This document shows, one piece after another, positions 1-8,457 of a stretch of 46,323 bases of DNA. The position numbers and the translations under genes are program-made. How positions within the stretch are numbered: position 1 is the first letter of the stretch; each line of letters starts with the position of its first letter. The notes under the pieces are model-generated. The model saw only the letters and a list, made by a program, of their open reading frames with translations. It had not been told where the DNA came from and did not search any database. This DNA is from CAXTEJ01 sp964243295 (lineage in GTDB: Bacteria; Actinomycetota; Actinomycetes; Actinomycetales; Angustibacteraceae): contig CAXTEJ010000027.1 of NCBI GenBank assembly GCA_964243295.1, positions 1 to 46,323 of the forward strand. Direction: 5' to 3'.

Positions 1-28
1 CAGTTGCCCCGGCACCGACCGGCACCTG

Positions 29-1291
29 TCACTGCTGCAGGGCGGCCTCGGCGTTCTTCTGCAGCGAGGCGAGCAGCGTCTGCGGTTTGGCGTTGCCCAG
101 GCCCGACAGGCCGGTGTCGAAGTCGGCGAGCACCGAGTCGAAGCCGGGCTTGTTGACCGGGCCTCGGCCGTAGTCGCCGCCGGCGATGAAGGGCTTGTCC
201 TCGGGGTACTTCGTCTCGTACGCCGACTTGGCGGACTGCCGCGAGGGCATGACGCCGAAGGCGTCGGCGAAGGCCAGCTGCTGGTCGTCGGTGGTGAGGG
301 CGTTCACGAGCTCGACCGCGGCCGCCTTGTGGGTGCTCTTTGCCGCGACGCCCCAGCACTGCGTGAACAGCAGCGTGCCCTTGCTCTTCGGGCCCTGCGG
401 CAGCTCGGCCACCTGGTAGGCGACCGTGGGGTAGTCGTTCTTCATGGCCCCCTTGATCCAGTTGCCCTCCATGGTCATCGCGGCCTTACCGGTGCCGAAG
501 GCCTCGCCCGCCCAGCCGGAGTCCAGCTGCTTGGGGTACTTCGCGCTGCCGTCCTTGAGCATCGACTGCACGAAGGTCAGCGCCTCGACGTTGCCCGGCG
601 ACGTGGCGGTGACCGTGCTGCCGTCCTCGTTCGTGATGCCGCCGCCCGCCTGCACCATGAAGGCGCCGATGCGGTCGCGGGTGTCGCCGATCGCGAGCCC
701 GACCTGCTTGCCGGTGGTCAGCTTCTTGGCGACGGCGTGCAGCTGGTCCCACGTGGTCGGCACATCGGCGTCCGTGAGCCCGGCGGCCTTCCACGACGCG
801 CTGTTGATCTGGAGCGCGATCGTGGAGAAGTCCTTGGGGGCGCAGTAGAACTTGTCCTCGTAGGTGAACGTCGACTTCAGCGCCGGGTAGAAGTCGTCCG
901 GGTCCTTCACCTGGTCGCCGTAGGCGTAGAGCGAGCCCGCCTTGGCGTAGTCGGGGAAGCGCCCGGCGTCGGTGTAGAAGATGTCGGGCGGGGTGCCGCC
1001 GGCGAACGCCTGGCCGAGCTGCTGCTGCATGTCCTGAGCCACCGAGACGTCGACGGTGTTGCCCGTCTGCTTCGCCCACGCGGCGGTGGCAGCCTTGACG
1101 GCGTCGGTCTCGGCGTCGCCGGACGACGCGATGAGCATCTTCAGCGCCACGGGACCCTGCTCGGTGCTCGGCGTCCCCGTGGCCGTGGCGGCGCTGTCGT
1201 CGAAGCCGCCACCTCCGCAGGCTGCCGTCAGCAGCGCGACCGAGGCCAGCGCGCTCACGGCGGCCAGTCGGCGTCGGGATGTGGGGTTCAT
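29..1291 (-). CDS. ABC transporter sugar-binding lipoprotein (extracellular solute-binding protein family 1)
   Basis: 420 residues. The N-terminus has a twin-Arg-rich n-region, a hydrophobic stretch and a lipobox-like LLTAAC at about residues 20-25 followed by a Gly-rich linker, so this should be a lipid-anchored protein on the outer face of the membrane. The body has the usual organisation of carbohydrate-binding proteins: an early PPDIFYTDAG segment and a later TMEGNWIKGA segment typical of family 1 receptors. The ATG has a good GAGGAG site 6 bases upstream. It lies 31 bases after the LacI gene on the same strand, so the two are probably co-transcribed; the permease genes would lie beyond the left edge. 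Substrate is inferred, not shown; the neighbouring debranching glucosidase suggests an alpha-glucoside. Confidence 0.88.
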   Translation of the reverse strand: MNPTSRRRLAAVSALASVALLTAACGGGGFDDSAATATGTPSTEQGPVALKMLIASSGDAETDAVKAATAAWAKQTGNTVDVSVAQDMQQQLGQAFAGGTPPDIFYTDAGRFPDYAKAGSLYAYGDQVKDPDDFYPALKSTFTYEDKFYCAPKDFSTIALQINSASWKAAGLTDADVPTTWDQLHAVAKKLTTGKQVGLAIGDTRDRIGAFMVQAGGGITNEDGSTVTATSPGNVEALTFVQSMLKDGSAKYPKQLDSGWAGEAFGTGKAAMTMEGNWIKGAMKNDYPTVAYQVAELPQGPKSKGTLLFTQCWGVAAKSTHKAAAVELVNALTTDDQQLAFADAFGVMPSRQSAKSAYETKYPEDKPFIAGGDYGRGPVNKPGFDSVLADFDTGLSGLGNAKPQTLLASLQKNAEAALQQ

Positions 1292-1322
1292 GCGATCTCC
1301 TCGGGTGGTCGGGCGGGGATGG

Positions 1323-2360
1323 TCACGTGCTGTCGCGGACGACGAGCGCCGGGGTCACGAGGACCCCTGACGGTGGCTTCGGGGCCGGCGGCGGCCGCCC
1401 GGGAAGGAGCTCGCCGAGGACGCGCACGACCTCGGTGGCGACCTGCTCGAGCGGCTGCCGCACGGAGGTGAGGGCGGGGTCGAGCAGCGCGGCCGTCGGC
1501 GAGTCGTCGAACCCGGTGACCGCCACGTCCACGCCGGCGCGAAGACCCTTGCGCCGCAACGTGTGCAGCACGCCGACTGCCAGCACGTCGCTCGCGCACA
1601 CCACCGCCGTGGGGGCGTCGGCGGCGTCGAGCAGCTGGCCTGCCCGCGCGCACGCCTCGGCGAGGTCCTCGCGGGAGGTGGCGACTCGCCCGGGCTGCAG
1701 GCCGTGGGCGCGCAGCCCGGCCAGCCAACCGGCGCGGCGGTCGTCGCCGACGTCCGAGCCCTCGGGCCAGCCGAGGAACCCGATGCGCCGGTGACCGCGC
1801 TCGACGAGGTGGTCGACCGCGGCCCGCGTGCCGGCAGCGCCGTCGACGTCGACCCAGTGGTGGTCGTCCTCCGCACCCCAGGGGCGGCCGAACGACACGA
1901 CCGGCGTGCCGCGCTCGGCGAGGTAGGCCAGGCGCGGGTCGTCGTGGTGGGTCTGGGTCAGCACGAACGCGTCGACCGTCATCGTCGTCAGCAGGTCGCG
2001 GTAGCCCGACAGGTCGTCGCCCGGGTCTTCCGGGGAGAACACGAGCAGCTGGTAGCCGTGGGCCCGCGAGCCGTCGGCGAGCGCGTGCAGGAACCGGTCG
2101 AGCACCCCGCCGGACGGCGTGACCACCGGGTCGACGCGCATCCCGATCAGCCGCGACTCGCGGGTGCGCAGCGCCTGGGCGTTGCGGTTGGGGCGGTAGC
2201 CGAGCTCGTCGATCGCCCGGCGCACCCGCGCCAGCGTCTCGGGGTTGAGCACCTGCGGGCGGTGCAGCGCGTTCGACACGGTCTGCCGCGACACCTGGGC
2301 CTGGCGGGCGACGACCTCGAGGGTGGCGCGGGGGGACGCGGCAGGCGACACGGTGCTCAC
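1323..2360 (-). CDS. LacI family transcriptional regulator
   Basis: 345 residues, the normal LacI length. Residues about 12-66 form the helix-turn-helix and hinge (VSRQTVSNALHRP, then LGYRPNRNAQALR), followed by a periplasmic-binding-protein-like sensor domain (LIGMRVDP onwards, with FVLTQTHHDD, VDVDGAAGTRAAVDHL and VAVTGFDDSPTAALL). The GTG start is preceded by GGAGG at a proper distance. It is transcribed together with the sugar-binding lipoprotein and divergently from the debranching glucosidase at 2518. Established role of the family: it represses sugar-use genes until its sugar ligand binds. A likely operator is in the divergent region at 2433-2445. Confidence 0.9.
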   Translation of the reverse strand: MSTVSPAASPRATLEVVARQAQVSRQTVSNALHRPQVLNPETLARVRRAIDELGYRPNRNAQALRTRESRLIGMRVDPVVTPSGGVLDRFLHALADGSRAHGYQLLVFSPEDPGDDLSGYRDLLTTMTVDAFVLTQTHHDDPRLAYLAERGTPVVSFGRPWGAEDDHHWVDVDGAAGTRAAVDHLVERGHRRIGFLGWPEGSDVGDDRRAGWLAGLRAHGLQPGRVATSREDLAEACARAGQLLDAADAPTAVVCASDVLAVGVLHTLRRKGLRAGVDVAVTGFDDSPTAALLDPALTSVRQPLEQVATEVVRVLGELLPGRPPPAPKPPSGVLVTPALVVRDST

Positions 2361-2432
2361 GCCTCCTCGACCGACGGGCTCGACGCGCCCGCAGCCGCCC
2401 CGGAGGCGGTCCGTCGGCTCGGCGTCGAGCGA

Positions 2433-2461
2433 TTGGAACCTTCAAACGATGTGGGTAATCT
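2433..2461 (+). promoter_or_regulatory. Sigma-A-type promoter overlapped by a LacI-like operator
   Basis: TTGGAA at 2433-2438 and TAATCT at 2456-2461 are separated by exactly 17 bases, a strong -35/-10 pair for this GC-rich genome, pointing to the glucosidase ATG at 2518. The -35 box lies inside the imperfect inverted repeat TTGGAACCTTCAA (2433-2445, form TTGnAnnnTnCAA), which resembles LacI-family operators. A repressor bound there would block the promoter. The pairing with the adjacent LacI gene is inference. Confidence 0.55.
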
Positions 2462-2517
2462 GCAACGGTCCACCCCCGGATGTCAACACCCGTGATCAAA
2501 GCGAGACGGAGCACGGC

Positions 2518-4578
2518 ATGCCCGACGAGGCGCACGAGCAGCCGTTCCTGCACGGGCTCGTCACGGCTCTGCGCGCGCCCGTGGCCGCGCTCGGCGGTGC
2601 CGACGGGCAGCTGCGCGAGGACGGCGTGCAGGGCGTCTACGCCTTCGACCGGCGGCTAGTGCGCGCCCTGCTCGTCACCGTCGACGGCCGTGAGCCGGTG
2701 TGCCTTCGCACCTGGCTGGACGGCGCCTCGACCGTGCGCAGCTCGTCGGTCGTCCGGGGCGTCGGCGACCTGATCCCCGACCCCACCGTGCTGCTCGAGC
2801 GCACCCGGGCCGTGTTCGCCGACCGCGTCGTCGAGACCCTGACCCTGCGCTCGCGGGCGCAGGTGCCGGTGCGGCTGCAGGTGGCCGTGCGCGTGTCCAC
2901 CGACCTGGGTCACCTCGACGCCGTCAAGCAGGGCTCGCCCGGAGCCCTCGTGCGCCCGAGCGTCGACGGCTCGGCCGTGGGCTTCGCCGCCGGCCTGGTC
3001 ACCTCGCGGGTGGCCGTCAGCCCCGTCGGCTCACTCGACGCCGACGTCACCGGCGCCGACCTGGGCTGGGACGTCGCGCTCGAGCCCGGCGAGCAGTGGC
3101 AGGCCGAGCTCGTGGTCACCGGCACGGACGCCGGCACGCCCGTCCCGTTCGGCGCCGCCCCCGGCGAGCACTGGCCGGGCGCCTGGGCCCACGCCGACGA
3201 CCGGCGGGTCGACGCGCTGACCGCCCGGGGGCTCGCCGACCTGCAGGCCCTGCTGATGAGCGACGGCGACGACGTCTTCGCGGCGGCGGGCAGCCCGTGG
3301 TTCTTCACCCTGTTCGGCCGCGACTCGCTGTGGACGGCGCGGCTGCTGCTGCCGTTCGGCACCGACCTCGCGATGGGCACGCTGCGCACGCTCGCCCGGC
3401 GGCAGGGCAGTGCCGACGTCCAGGCGACCGAGGAGCAGCCCGGCAAGATCCTGCACGAGGTGCGCCGCGACGGCCTCGACGGCGGTGGCCTCGTGCTGCC
3501 ACCGGTCTACTTCGGCACCGTCGACGCCACGCCGCTGTGGGTCGCGCTGCTCGTCGACGCCTGGCGGTTCGGCGCCGATCCCGAGCAGGTGCGGGCGCTG
3601 CTGCCGGCAGCCGAGGCCGCGATGGGCTGGGTGCGACGGCAGGCGGACGACGACCCCACCGGTTTCGTGCGCTACCTCGACCGCACCGGCACCGGCCTCG
3701 CGAACCAGGGGTGGAAGGACTCCGGCGACTCGGTGCAGTGGGCCGACGGGCGCCTCGCCGACGCCCCGATCGCGCTGAGTGAGGTGCAGGCCTACGCCCA
3801 CGAGGCCGCCGTCGGCGCCGCCGACCTGCTCGACGCCTTCGGCCGCCCGGGCGGCGACGAGCTGCGCGGCTGGGCCGCGGCGCTCGCGGCCCGGTTCCGC
3901 GACCGGTTCTGGGTCGAGGACGCACTCGGCGACTACCCCGCGATCGCGCTCGACGGCGACGGCAAGGCCGTCGACGGCGTCGCGTCCAACATGGGACACC
4001 TGCTCGGCACCGGACTGCTCGACGCCGGCGAGGCCGCCACCGTCGCGCGGCGCCTCGCCGGCCCCGACCTCGACAGCGGCTACGGCCTGCGCACGATCAC
4101 CGCGCGCTCACCGCGCTTCAGCCCGCTCAGCTACCACGGCGGCGCGGTGTGGCCGCACGACACCGCGATCGCCGCGCGCGGTCTGGCGCTCGAGGGCCAC
4201 GACGACGTCGCCGCGTCACTGCTCGCCGGGCTCGTCGCCGCGTCCGACGCCTTCGCCGCCCGGCTGCCCGAGCTGCTCGCCGGCGTCCAGGCAGACGCGT
4301 CCCCCGCCCTGCCCTACCCCGCGTCCTGCCGCCCGCAGGCCTGGTCGGCCGCCGCCGGCACCTGCGTCGCGACGCTCGCGCTGGGGCTGCGGCCCGACGT
4401 CCCCAACGGCCGGATCGACGTCCGGCCGCTGACGTCGGCGCCGTGGGGTGCCCTGGAGGTGACCGGCCTGCGGCTCGGCGACCACGCGCTCGCCGTGACC
4501 GTCGGCCGGGACGGCGTCGCGCACGTCACCAGCGAGCACCCCGGCGTGGCAGTCGTGACCGGCCAGCCGACGCGGTAG
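2518..4578 (+). CDS. Glycogen debranching enzyme / amylo-alpha-1,6-glucosidase-like glycoside hydrolase
   Basis: 686 residues from the ATG at 2518; the open frame extends further upstream, but that part covers the promoter. The N-terminal third is a beta-rich domain of the GDE_N type and the rest is a helical (alpha/alpha)6-barrel. Visible family motifs are WFFTLFGRDSLWTARLLLPF (about residue 261), KILHEVRRDG, DATPLWVALL, NQGWKDSGDSVQWADG (carrying likely catalytic acidic residues) and the C-terminal YHGGAVWPHDTAIAARGL. Such enzymes release glucose from alpha-linked oligosaccharides or branch points. No signal peptide is visible, so it should act in the cytoplasm on imported sugars. It is divergent from the LacI/receptor pair and probably controlled by it. 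The exact substrate is unknown. Confidence 0.85.
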   Translation: MPDEAHEQPFLHGLVTALRAPVAALGGADGQLREDGVQGVYAFDRRLVRALLVTVDGREPVCLRTWLDGASTVRSSSVVRGVGDLIPDPTVLLERTRAVFADRVVETLTLRSRAQVPVRLQVAVRVSTDLGHLDAVKQGSPGALVRPSVDGSAVGFAAGLVTSRVAVSPVGSLDADVTGADLGWDVALEPGEQWQAELVVTGTDAGTPVPFGAAPGEHWPGAWAHADDRRVDALTARGLADLQALLMSDGDDVFAAAGSPWFFTLFGRDSLWTARLLLPFGTDLAMGTLRTLARRQGSADVQATEEQPGKILHEVRRDGLDGGGLVLPPVYFGTVDATPLWVALLVDAWRFGADPEQVRALLPAAEAAMGWVRRQADDDPTGFVRYLDRTGTGLANQGWKDSGDSVQWADGRLADAPIALSEVQAYAHEAAVGAADLLDAFGRPGGDELRGWAAALAARFRDRFWVEDALGDYPAIALDGDGKAVDGVASNMGHLLGTGLLDAGEAATVARRLAGPDLDSGYGLRTITARSPRFSPLSYHGGAVWPHDTAIAARGLALEGHDDVAASLLAGLVAASDAFAARLPELLAGVQADASPALPYPASCRPQAWSAAAGTCVATLALGLRPDVPNGRIDVRPLTSAPWGALEVTGLRLGDHALAVTVGRDGVAHVTSEHPGVAVVTGQPTR

Positions 4579-4613
4579 GCGACGGAGTGACAGGTCAGCC
4601 GACGCGCGGCTCC

Positions 4614-4690
4614 AATCCCGGCCCACCCCACCCCCGCCGTGATCATGCAATCCCGGCCCACCCCACCGTGATCATGCGATCCCGGCCCGC
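4614..4690. repeat. Intergenic repeat cluster A (CCGTGATCATGC family)
   Basis: The 220-base gap between the glucosidase and the YciI gene holds two full copies of a repeat: CCGTGATCATGCAATCCCGG at 4637 continuing into CCCACCCC, and CCGTGATCATGCGATCCCGG at 4666 continuing into CCCGCC. A preceding partial copy carries the right half only (4614-4630). The palindrome TGATCA sits inside each copy. The same core occurs inverted and tandemly repeated at 17125-17234, where 22 of 23 bases match the 4666 copy by hand alignment. Nothing else is recognisable in the gap. Confidence 0.75.
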
Positions 4691-4798
4691 CTCGACGACC
4701 CTGAGCCGCGTGCGGTCGGGGCAGCGGTCGGTCCGGCGGCCGGTCCGCGGACGTCGGCCGGCTGGGGTCGAGCTTCGATCGGCGCCGCCGTCACCCGC

Positions 4799-5149
4799 TC
4801 ACTCGGACACCCGACGCAGCTCGATGTGCTCGCCTCGCGCGGCGAAACGCTCGCAGGCGGCCCGCAGATCGGGCTCCGCGGCGGTCTCCACGAGGTAGAA
4901 GCCGACGACCTGCTCCGCCGCCTGCGAGAACGGCCCGTCGCTGACGAGCAGCCCGCCCGCGCCGTCCGGGCGCATCGAGGTCGCCTCGGACGACGGGTCG
5001 AGCGGCCCCGCGGCCACGATGGTGTGCCCGCCGGCGGCGAGGTCCTCGTGGAACTGGACGTGCGACCGCATCCCCACGTCGTGCTCGGACTGGGGCAGCA
5101 GAGCCCACTCGGCCTCTGGGGCGGGCAGCAGGATGAGGTAGCGGCTCAT
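4799..5149 (-). CDS. YciI-like (YCII/DGPF domain) protein
   Basis: 116 residues with the family layout: MSRYLILL at the start, an HVQFHEDLAAGG segment near residue 31, and the diagnostic SDGPFSQAAEQVVGFYLVE stretch around residues 69-87 (DGPF signature). The ATG has AGGAGG 7 bases upstream. Proteins of this family are small ferredoxin-like-fold dimers, often encoded beside ECF sigma factors in actinobacteria; biochemical function is mostly unknown. Here an ECF sigma gene lies two genes upstream on the same strand, which fits that association. Confidence 0.85.
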   Translation of the reverse strand: MSRYLILLPAPEAEWALLPQSEHDVGMRSHVQFHEDLAAGGHTIVAAGPLDPSSEATSMRPDGAGGLLVSDGPFSQAAEQVVGFYLVETAAEPDLRAACERFAARGEHIELRRVSE

Positions 5150-5230
5150 GCGGTTCCTCCTGTGGGCAGCGCGCGGGCCGTGATCTCACCACGGTGGCGC
5201 GGTGTCGCCGTACGGCACCCGGACGTCGCA

Positions 5231-6223
5231 TCAGAGCTCGAGCGACATCAGCCCGAGCACGGGGCGGACGATCGACCACGGGACCACGGTGCCGAGCCCC
5301 CGGTCGTTGGCGACCGCCGCCTCACGGCACCCGTTGGTGTAGATCCACAGCTGCTGCTGCCCTGCCGCACCCGACAGGCTCAGCGTGAAGACCAGCGGCG
5401 GAACCCTCTCGGGGTCGGGGCACCGTGTCAGGTCGACCGGCGGGAACGGCTCGGTGCTGATGGGCGCCGCGGCGAGGGCGGTCGCGACGTCACGGGCCTG
5501 GGTCGCCGTCAGGGCGGCGGAGTGGTCGAGCCACCCGTCGTCGTAGGCGCAGACCGAGCCGCCGCTGACGCCCACCGATGATGCCAGCGACCCGCGTGAG
5601 CCCGTCACCATCGGCGGCTGGCTCGACACGTTCTGCACGCGGCACCCGTCGACCTGCGCCGTGCCGGGCAGCGCGATCGCCTGGTCGACGTAGTCCTGCG
5701 CCCGCTCGGCGTCGGGGGACGTGACCACCACGGCCGCACCTCGGCCGGAGAAGAACCGCACGACCTGCGACCGCCCGTCCGCGGTGGTGCTCCGGCCCGG
5801 CACGAGGCTCGCGTCGACGGGGCGCAGCGTGATCTCGGTCAGCGCGGCGGACCGCTCGTCCGGCGCGCCGCAGTCGTCGTCCGGCAGCACGGCGACGACG
5901 CGAGCGCTGTCGGCCCGCGGCGCGCCGCAACCCGGCGACGCCTGGGTCCAGGCGGTGGGGACGCTCAGCTGCACGCCTCGGTAGAACAGCACCGTCACAC
6001 CGCCCGGGACGGTGGCGGGGGGCGGGGGCGATGCGTCCCGCCGGCTGTCGACGACGCCCACCGTGCTGACGACGGCCGCAACGACCGCGGTCGTCGCCAG
6101 CGCCCGCGCCCACCGTCTCGTACGACGGCGCCGGCCGAACGCCGCGACGTCGACCGTCACCGCCGCCTGGTCACCGGCCAGCTCGTGCAGCGCCGAGCGC
6201 AGGCGGTTCTCGTTGCTGGTCAC
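5231..6223 (-). CDS. Single-pass membrane protein coupled to ECF sigma factor (candidate anti-sigma factor)
   Basis: 330 residues. The GTG start overlaps the stop of the sigma gene in a GTGA, which indicates translational coupling. Order: a cytoplasmic segment of about 37 residues (NENRLRSALHELAGDQ, then a basic RRRRTRR patch), one membrane helix at roughly residues 38-58, and a large extracytoplasmic domain with six cysteines (in SPGCGAP, DDDCGAP, VDGCRVQ, GSVCAYDD, LTRCPDP and TNGCREA), which could form disulfides. No HxxxCxxC zinc anti-sigma motif is present. The topology and coupling fit a sigma-factor partner; this is inference. Alternatively it is simply a surface protein made with the sigma factor. 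Confidence 0.65.
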   Translation of the reverse strand: MTSNENRLRSALHELAGDQAAVTVDVAAFGRRRRTRRWARALATTAVVAAVVSTVGVVDSRRDASPPPPATVPGGVTVLFYRGVQLSVPTAWTQASPGCGAPRADSARVVAVLPDDDCGAPDERSAALTEITLRPVDASLVPGRSTTADGRSQVVRFFSGRGAAVVVTSPDAERAQDYVDQAIALPGTAQVDGCRVQNVSSQPPMVTGSRGSLASSVGVSGGSVCAYDDGWLDHSAALTATQARDVATALAAAPISTEPFPPVDLTRCPDPERVPPLVFTLSLSGAAGQQQLWIYTNGCREAAVANDRGLGTVVPWSIVRPVLGLMSLEL

Positions 6224-6720
6224 AGGTCCTCCCGCGACAGGTCGTCGGCGCCGAGCGCAACTCGCAGCTGCGCCAACGCCCGGGACGTGTGGCTCTTGAC
6301 GGTGCCGGTGGACAGGCCCAGCAGGGCCGCGGTCTGCTGGACCGTCATGTCGTCGTAGAAGCGAGCGACCACCACCGCGCGCTGCCGGCGCGGCAGCGCC
6401 TGCATCGCCGTGTGGACCAGGCCGGTGTCGCCCGGGTGCGGCTGCCACTCGGCCAGCCGGTCGGGCAGGTCCGCGGTGGGTCGCTCGTCGTTCCACCTGC
6501 GCCCCCGCCACCCGCAGAAGGTCGTGTAGAGCACGCGCTGGGCGTAGGCCGCCGGTGAGTCCCACCGCGGCGAGGACCCCCACCGCAGGAACACCTTGAG
6601 CAGCGCGGTCTGCGTGAGGTCCTCAGCCAGCTGGTGCTCCCCGGTCAGCAGCCGAGCGCTGCGCAGCAGCTGCGGACCGCACGCCGCAACGAACGTCACG
6701 AAGTCGCCGTCGTCCGTCAC
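6220..6720 (-). CDS. SigE-family ECF RNA polymerase sigma factor
   Basis: 166 residues from the GTG at 6720, chosen because an AGGGGG site lies about 8 bases upstream; a GTG at 6750 would add ten residues but has no usable site. Region 2 is recognised by DFVTFVAACGPQLLRSARLL and LAEDLTQTALLKVFLRW (residues about 4-47). Region 4 is recognised by LPRRQRAVVVARFYDDMTVQ and AALLGLSTGTVKSHTSRALA (residues about 109-150), which includes the DNA-recognition helix. It directs transcription of a small regulon in response to an extracytoplasmic cue. The next gene, overlapping its stop codon, encodes a one-pass membrane protein that may sense the signal. Confidence 0.9.
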   Translation of the reverse strand: MTDDGDFVTFVAACGPQLLRSARLLTGEHQLAEDLTQTALLKVFLRWGSSPRWDSPAAYAQRVLYTTFCGWRGRRWNDERPTADLPDRLAEWQPHPGDTGLVHTAMQALPRRQRAVVVARFYDDMTVQQTAALLGLSTGTVKSHTSRALAQLRVALGADDLSREDL

Positions 6721-6859
6721 CCCACACCCCCTGAGCCGAGCCGGTCGCACCCCTCGTACTCATGCTGAGCGGCTGAACCCCCCGCCCGGTTGTCATGAGT
6801 GCCGAGCCGACTCCTCGCCCGATACTTCCCCGCGCGCTCGCCGGCTGCGACCGCCCCAG

Positions 6860-7813
6860 TTACTCGCAACCCACGCCGTCGCCGTCCCCGTCGAACTTGG
6901 GGTCCCACCCGGGATCGCCGGGCCGGATGGGGGCGGCTCCGGCCGCGCGGACGGCGGCGCAGTTGGCGTACGACACCGCCGGCGGCGGTGCCGGCGCGGG
7001 CTTCGGCGCGGGCTTCGTCACTGGCGTCGGGGCGGACGTCGTCCCGCCACCGAGTCGGAACGCCGCAGCGACCACGAGCCGCTGCGACCGGCACCCGCGC
7101 AGCACACCGAGCATCGCGGCGCGCTCGGCGGCGGTCACCGACAACCCGTACCGCCGCTTGACCGACGCCTGCCGGGCGACGTACTGGCATCGGTAGGTCT
7201 TGGCCGGCGGCAGCCAGGTGGCGGCGTCCCCGGCGCCCTTGCGCTGGTTGGTCGGCCCGTCGACGGCCAGCAGGTTCAGCGAGTCGTTCGCGAACGCGAC
7301 GCGCTTGGCGACCGGCCACCGCTGGGCGCCCTTGGCCCAGGCGTCGGCGAGCGCCACGACGTGGTCGACCTGCACCCGGGCGGACTGCGGGCCGCGCACG
7401 AACCGGATCGTGGCGAAGGTGTACGGGTCGTGCAGGGTGCCACTCAGCACCAGGCACCCGTGCGTCCCCGCCTTGAGCACGTAGCCGCCGAGGTCGCGGC
7501 GCAGCACGTCGTTGCGCGTGTCACAGCCGTTGTGGTCGGTGTCAGCCCACGCCTGCCCGAACGCGCTGCGAGAGTAGCCCGTCATGGCCGCGCGACCCTT
7601 GACCGGCAGCGCCTCGACCACCGTGGCGGCGTACGGCTGCACGGCCGCAGCACTCGCGGCGGCGCTCACGGCCGCGGGCGCGGCGGCGGTCGCAGGCGCG
7701 AGGACGGCCAGGCTGCCGGCGAGCGCCGTGACCGACGCGGCAGCGGCCAGCCGGCGACCGATGGCGGCGGCGGTCAGGTGCGGGTCCCGGTGCGATCTCG
7801 ACATGCCGCCCAT
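6860..7813 (-). CDS. Secreted HNH (DUF1524-type) nuclease with Excalibur calcium-binding domain
   Basis: About 317 residues. Start at 7813 is preferred because of a GGAG about 10 bases upstream; ATG 7804 is also possible. A signal peptide is clear (basic RRLAAAASVTALAGSLAVLA, then an AXA-rich region). The central domain has VQVDHVVALADAWAKGA and NDSLNLLAVDGPTNQRKG, the D-H ... N ... N-x-K pattern of DUF1524/HNH endonucleases. After a Pro/Ala/Lys linker the protein ends with an Excalibur domain (YANCAAVRAAGAAPI and DGDGDGVGCE), whose acidic loop binds calcium and whose two Cys probably pair. Likely an exported nuclease for nutrient scavenging or competition; the function is inferred from domains. 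Confidence 0.87.
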   Translation of the reverse strand: MGGMSRSHRDPHLTAAAIGRRLAAAASVTALAGSLAVLAPATAAAPAAVSAAASAAAVQPYAATVVEALPVKGRAAMTGYSRSAFGQAWADTDHNGCDTRNDVLRRDLGGYVLKAGTHGCLVLSGTLHDPYTFATIRFVRGPQSARVQVDHVVALADAWAKGAQRWPVAKRVAFANDSLNLLAVDGPTNQRKGAGDAATWLPPAKTYRCQYVARQASVKRRYGLSVTAAERAAMLGVLRGCRSQRLVVAAAFRLGGGTTSAPTPVTKPAPKPAPAPPPAVSYANCAAVRAAGAAPIRPGDPGWDPKFDGDGDGVGCE

Positions 7814-8034
7814 CGTGGGGCTGCTCCAGCCGCCTCCGGAGCCGGCTCGCCGCACCGGCCCCCTGACGGAGCAGTGCCAGCGGACCGCGAGCGCCGTCCG
7901 ACCGGCTCGGCGAGGCGACGCGCGCCGCCGTGGTCACAGATGTGCGTCTCGCAGGTCATCGGCCGATATGGTCGCGGGATCATCCGTGGCAACGTCGCCG
8001 CTGGGCCCGTTGCCTGCGCTCCGAGGAGACCCGC

Positions 8035-8457
8035 GTGAGCAGCATCGTCAACGGACCGCCCGGGGCCGACGGCCCCGGCGCCCACCACAGCGCTGGCGTG
8101 ACCGGTTCCGGCGAGACCGGTGGCGGCGAGACCGGCTACACCGCCATCCAGGACACCCCCGAGTTCGCGCAGCTGCGGATGCGGTTCCGCCGGTTCGTGT
8201 TTCCCATGACCGGGTTCTTCCTCGCCTGGTACTTCCTGTACGTGCTGCTGTCGACGTACGCGCCGGACCTCATGGGGCACAAGCTGTTCGGCAACATCAC
8301 GACCGGTCTGGTGCTCGGCCTGCTGCAGTTCGTGTCGACGTTCGCGATCACGATGACCTACACCCGATGGGCCGACCGCAAGTTCGACACCGCCGCGGCC
8401 GAGCTCGGTGAGCGCGTCCTCGCGCACCCCGGTCACCTGAGCCGAGGAGACGCCTGA
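8035..8457 (+). CDS. DUF485 small inner-membrane protein
   Basis: 140 residues from the GTG at 8035, which has GAGGAG about 8 bases upstream. The first 35 residues are Gly/Thr-rich and poorly conserved in character. Two membrane helices follow (VFPMTGFFLAWYFLYVLLST and TGLVLGLLQFVSTFAITMTY) and then the family's polar end TRWADRKFDTAAAEL. DUF485 proteins are the usual partner of the ActP acetate symporter. The stop codon overlaps the actP start in TGATG, so the two are translated together. A TATGGT hexamer at 7967-7972 is a possible -10 box for this operon. Confidence 0.9.
   Translation: MSSIVNGPPGADGPGAHHSAGVTGSGETGGGETGYTAIQDTPEFAQLRMRFRRFVFPMTGFFLAWYFLYVLLSTYAPDLMGHKLFGNITTGLVLGLLQFVSTFAITMTYTRWADRKFDTAAAELGERVLAHPGHLSRGDA

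Noticed and set aside
7930..7972. Crp-binding site upstream of the acetate operon
   Set aside because: TGGTCACA and TGTGCG half-sites are present but not in the TGTGA-N6-TCACA arrangement, so I do not claim a site.
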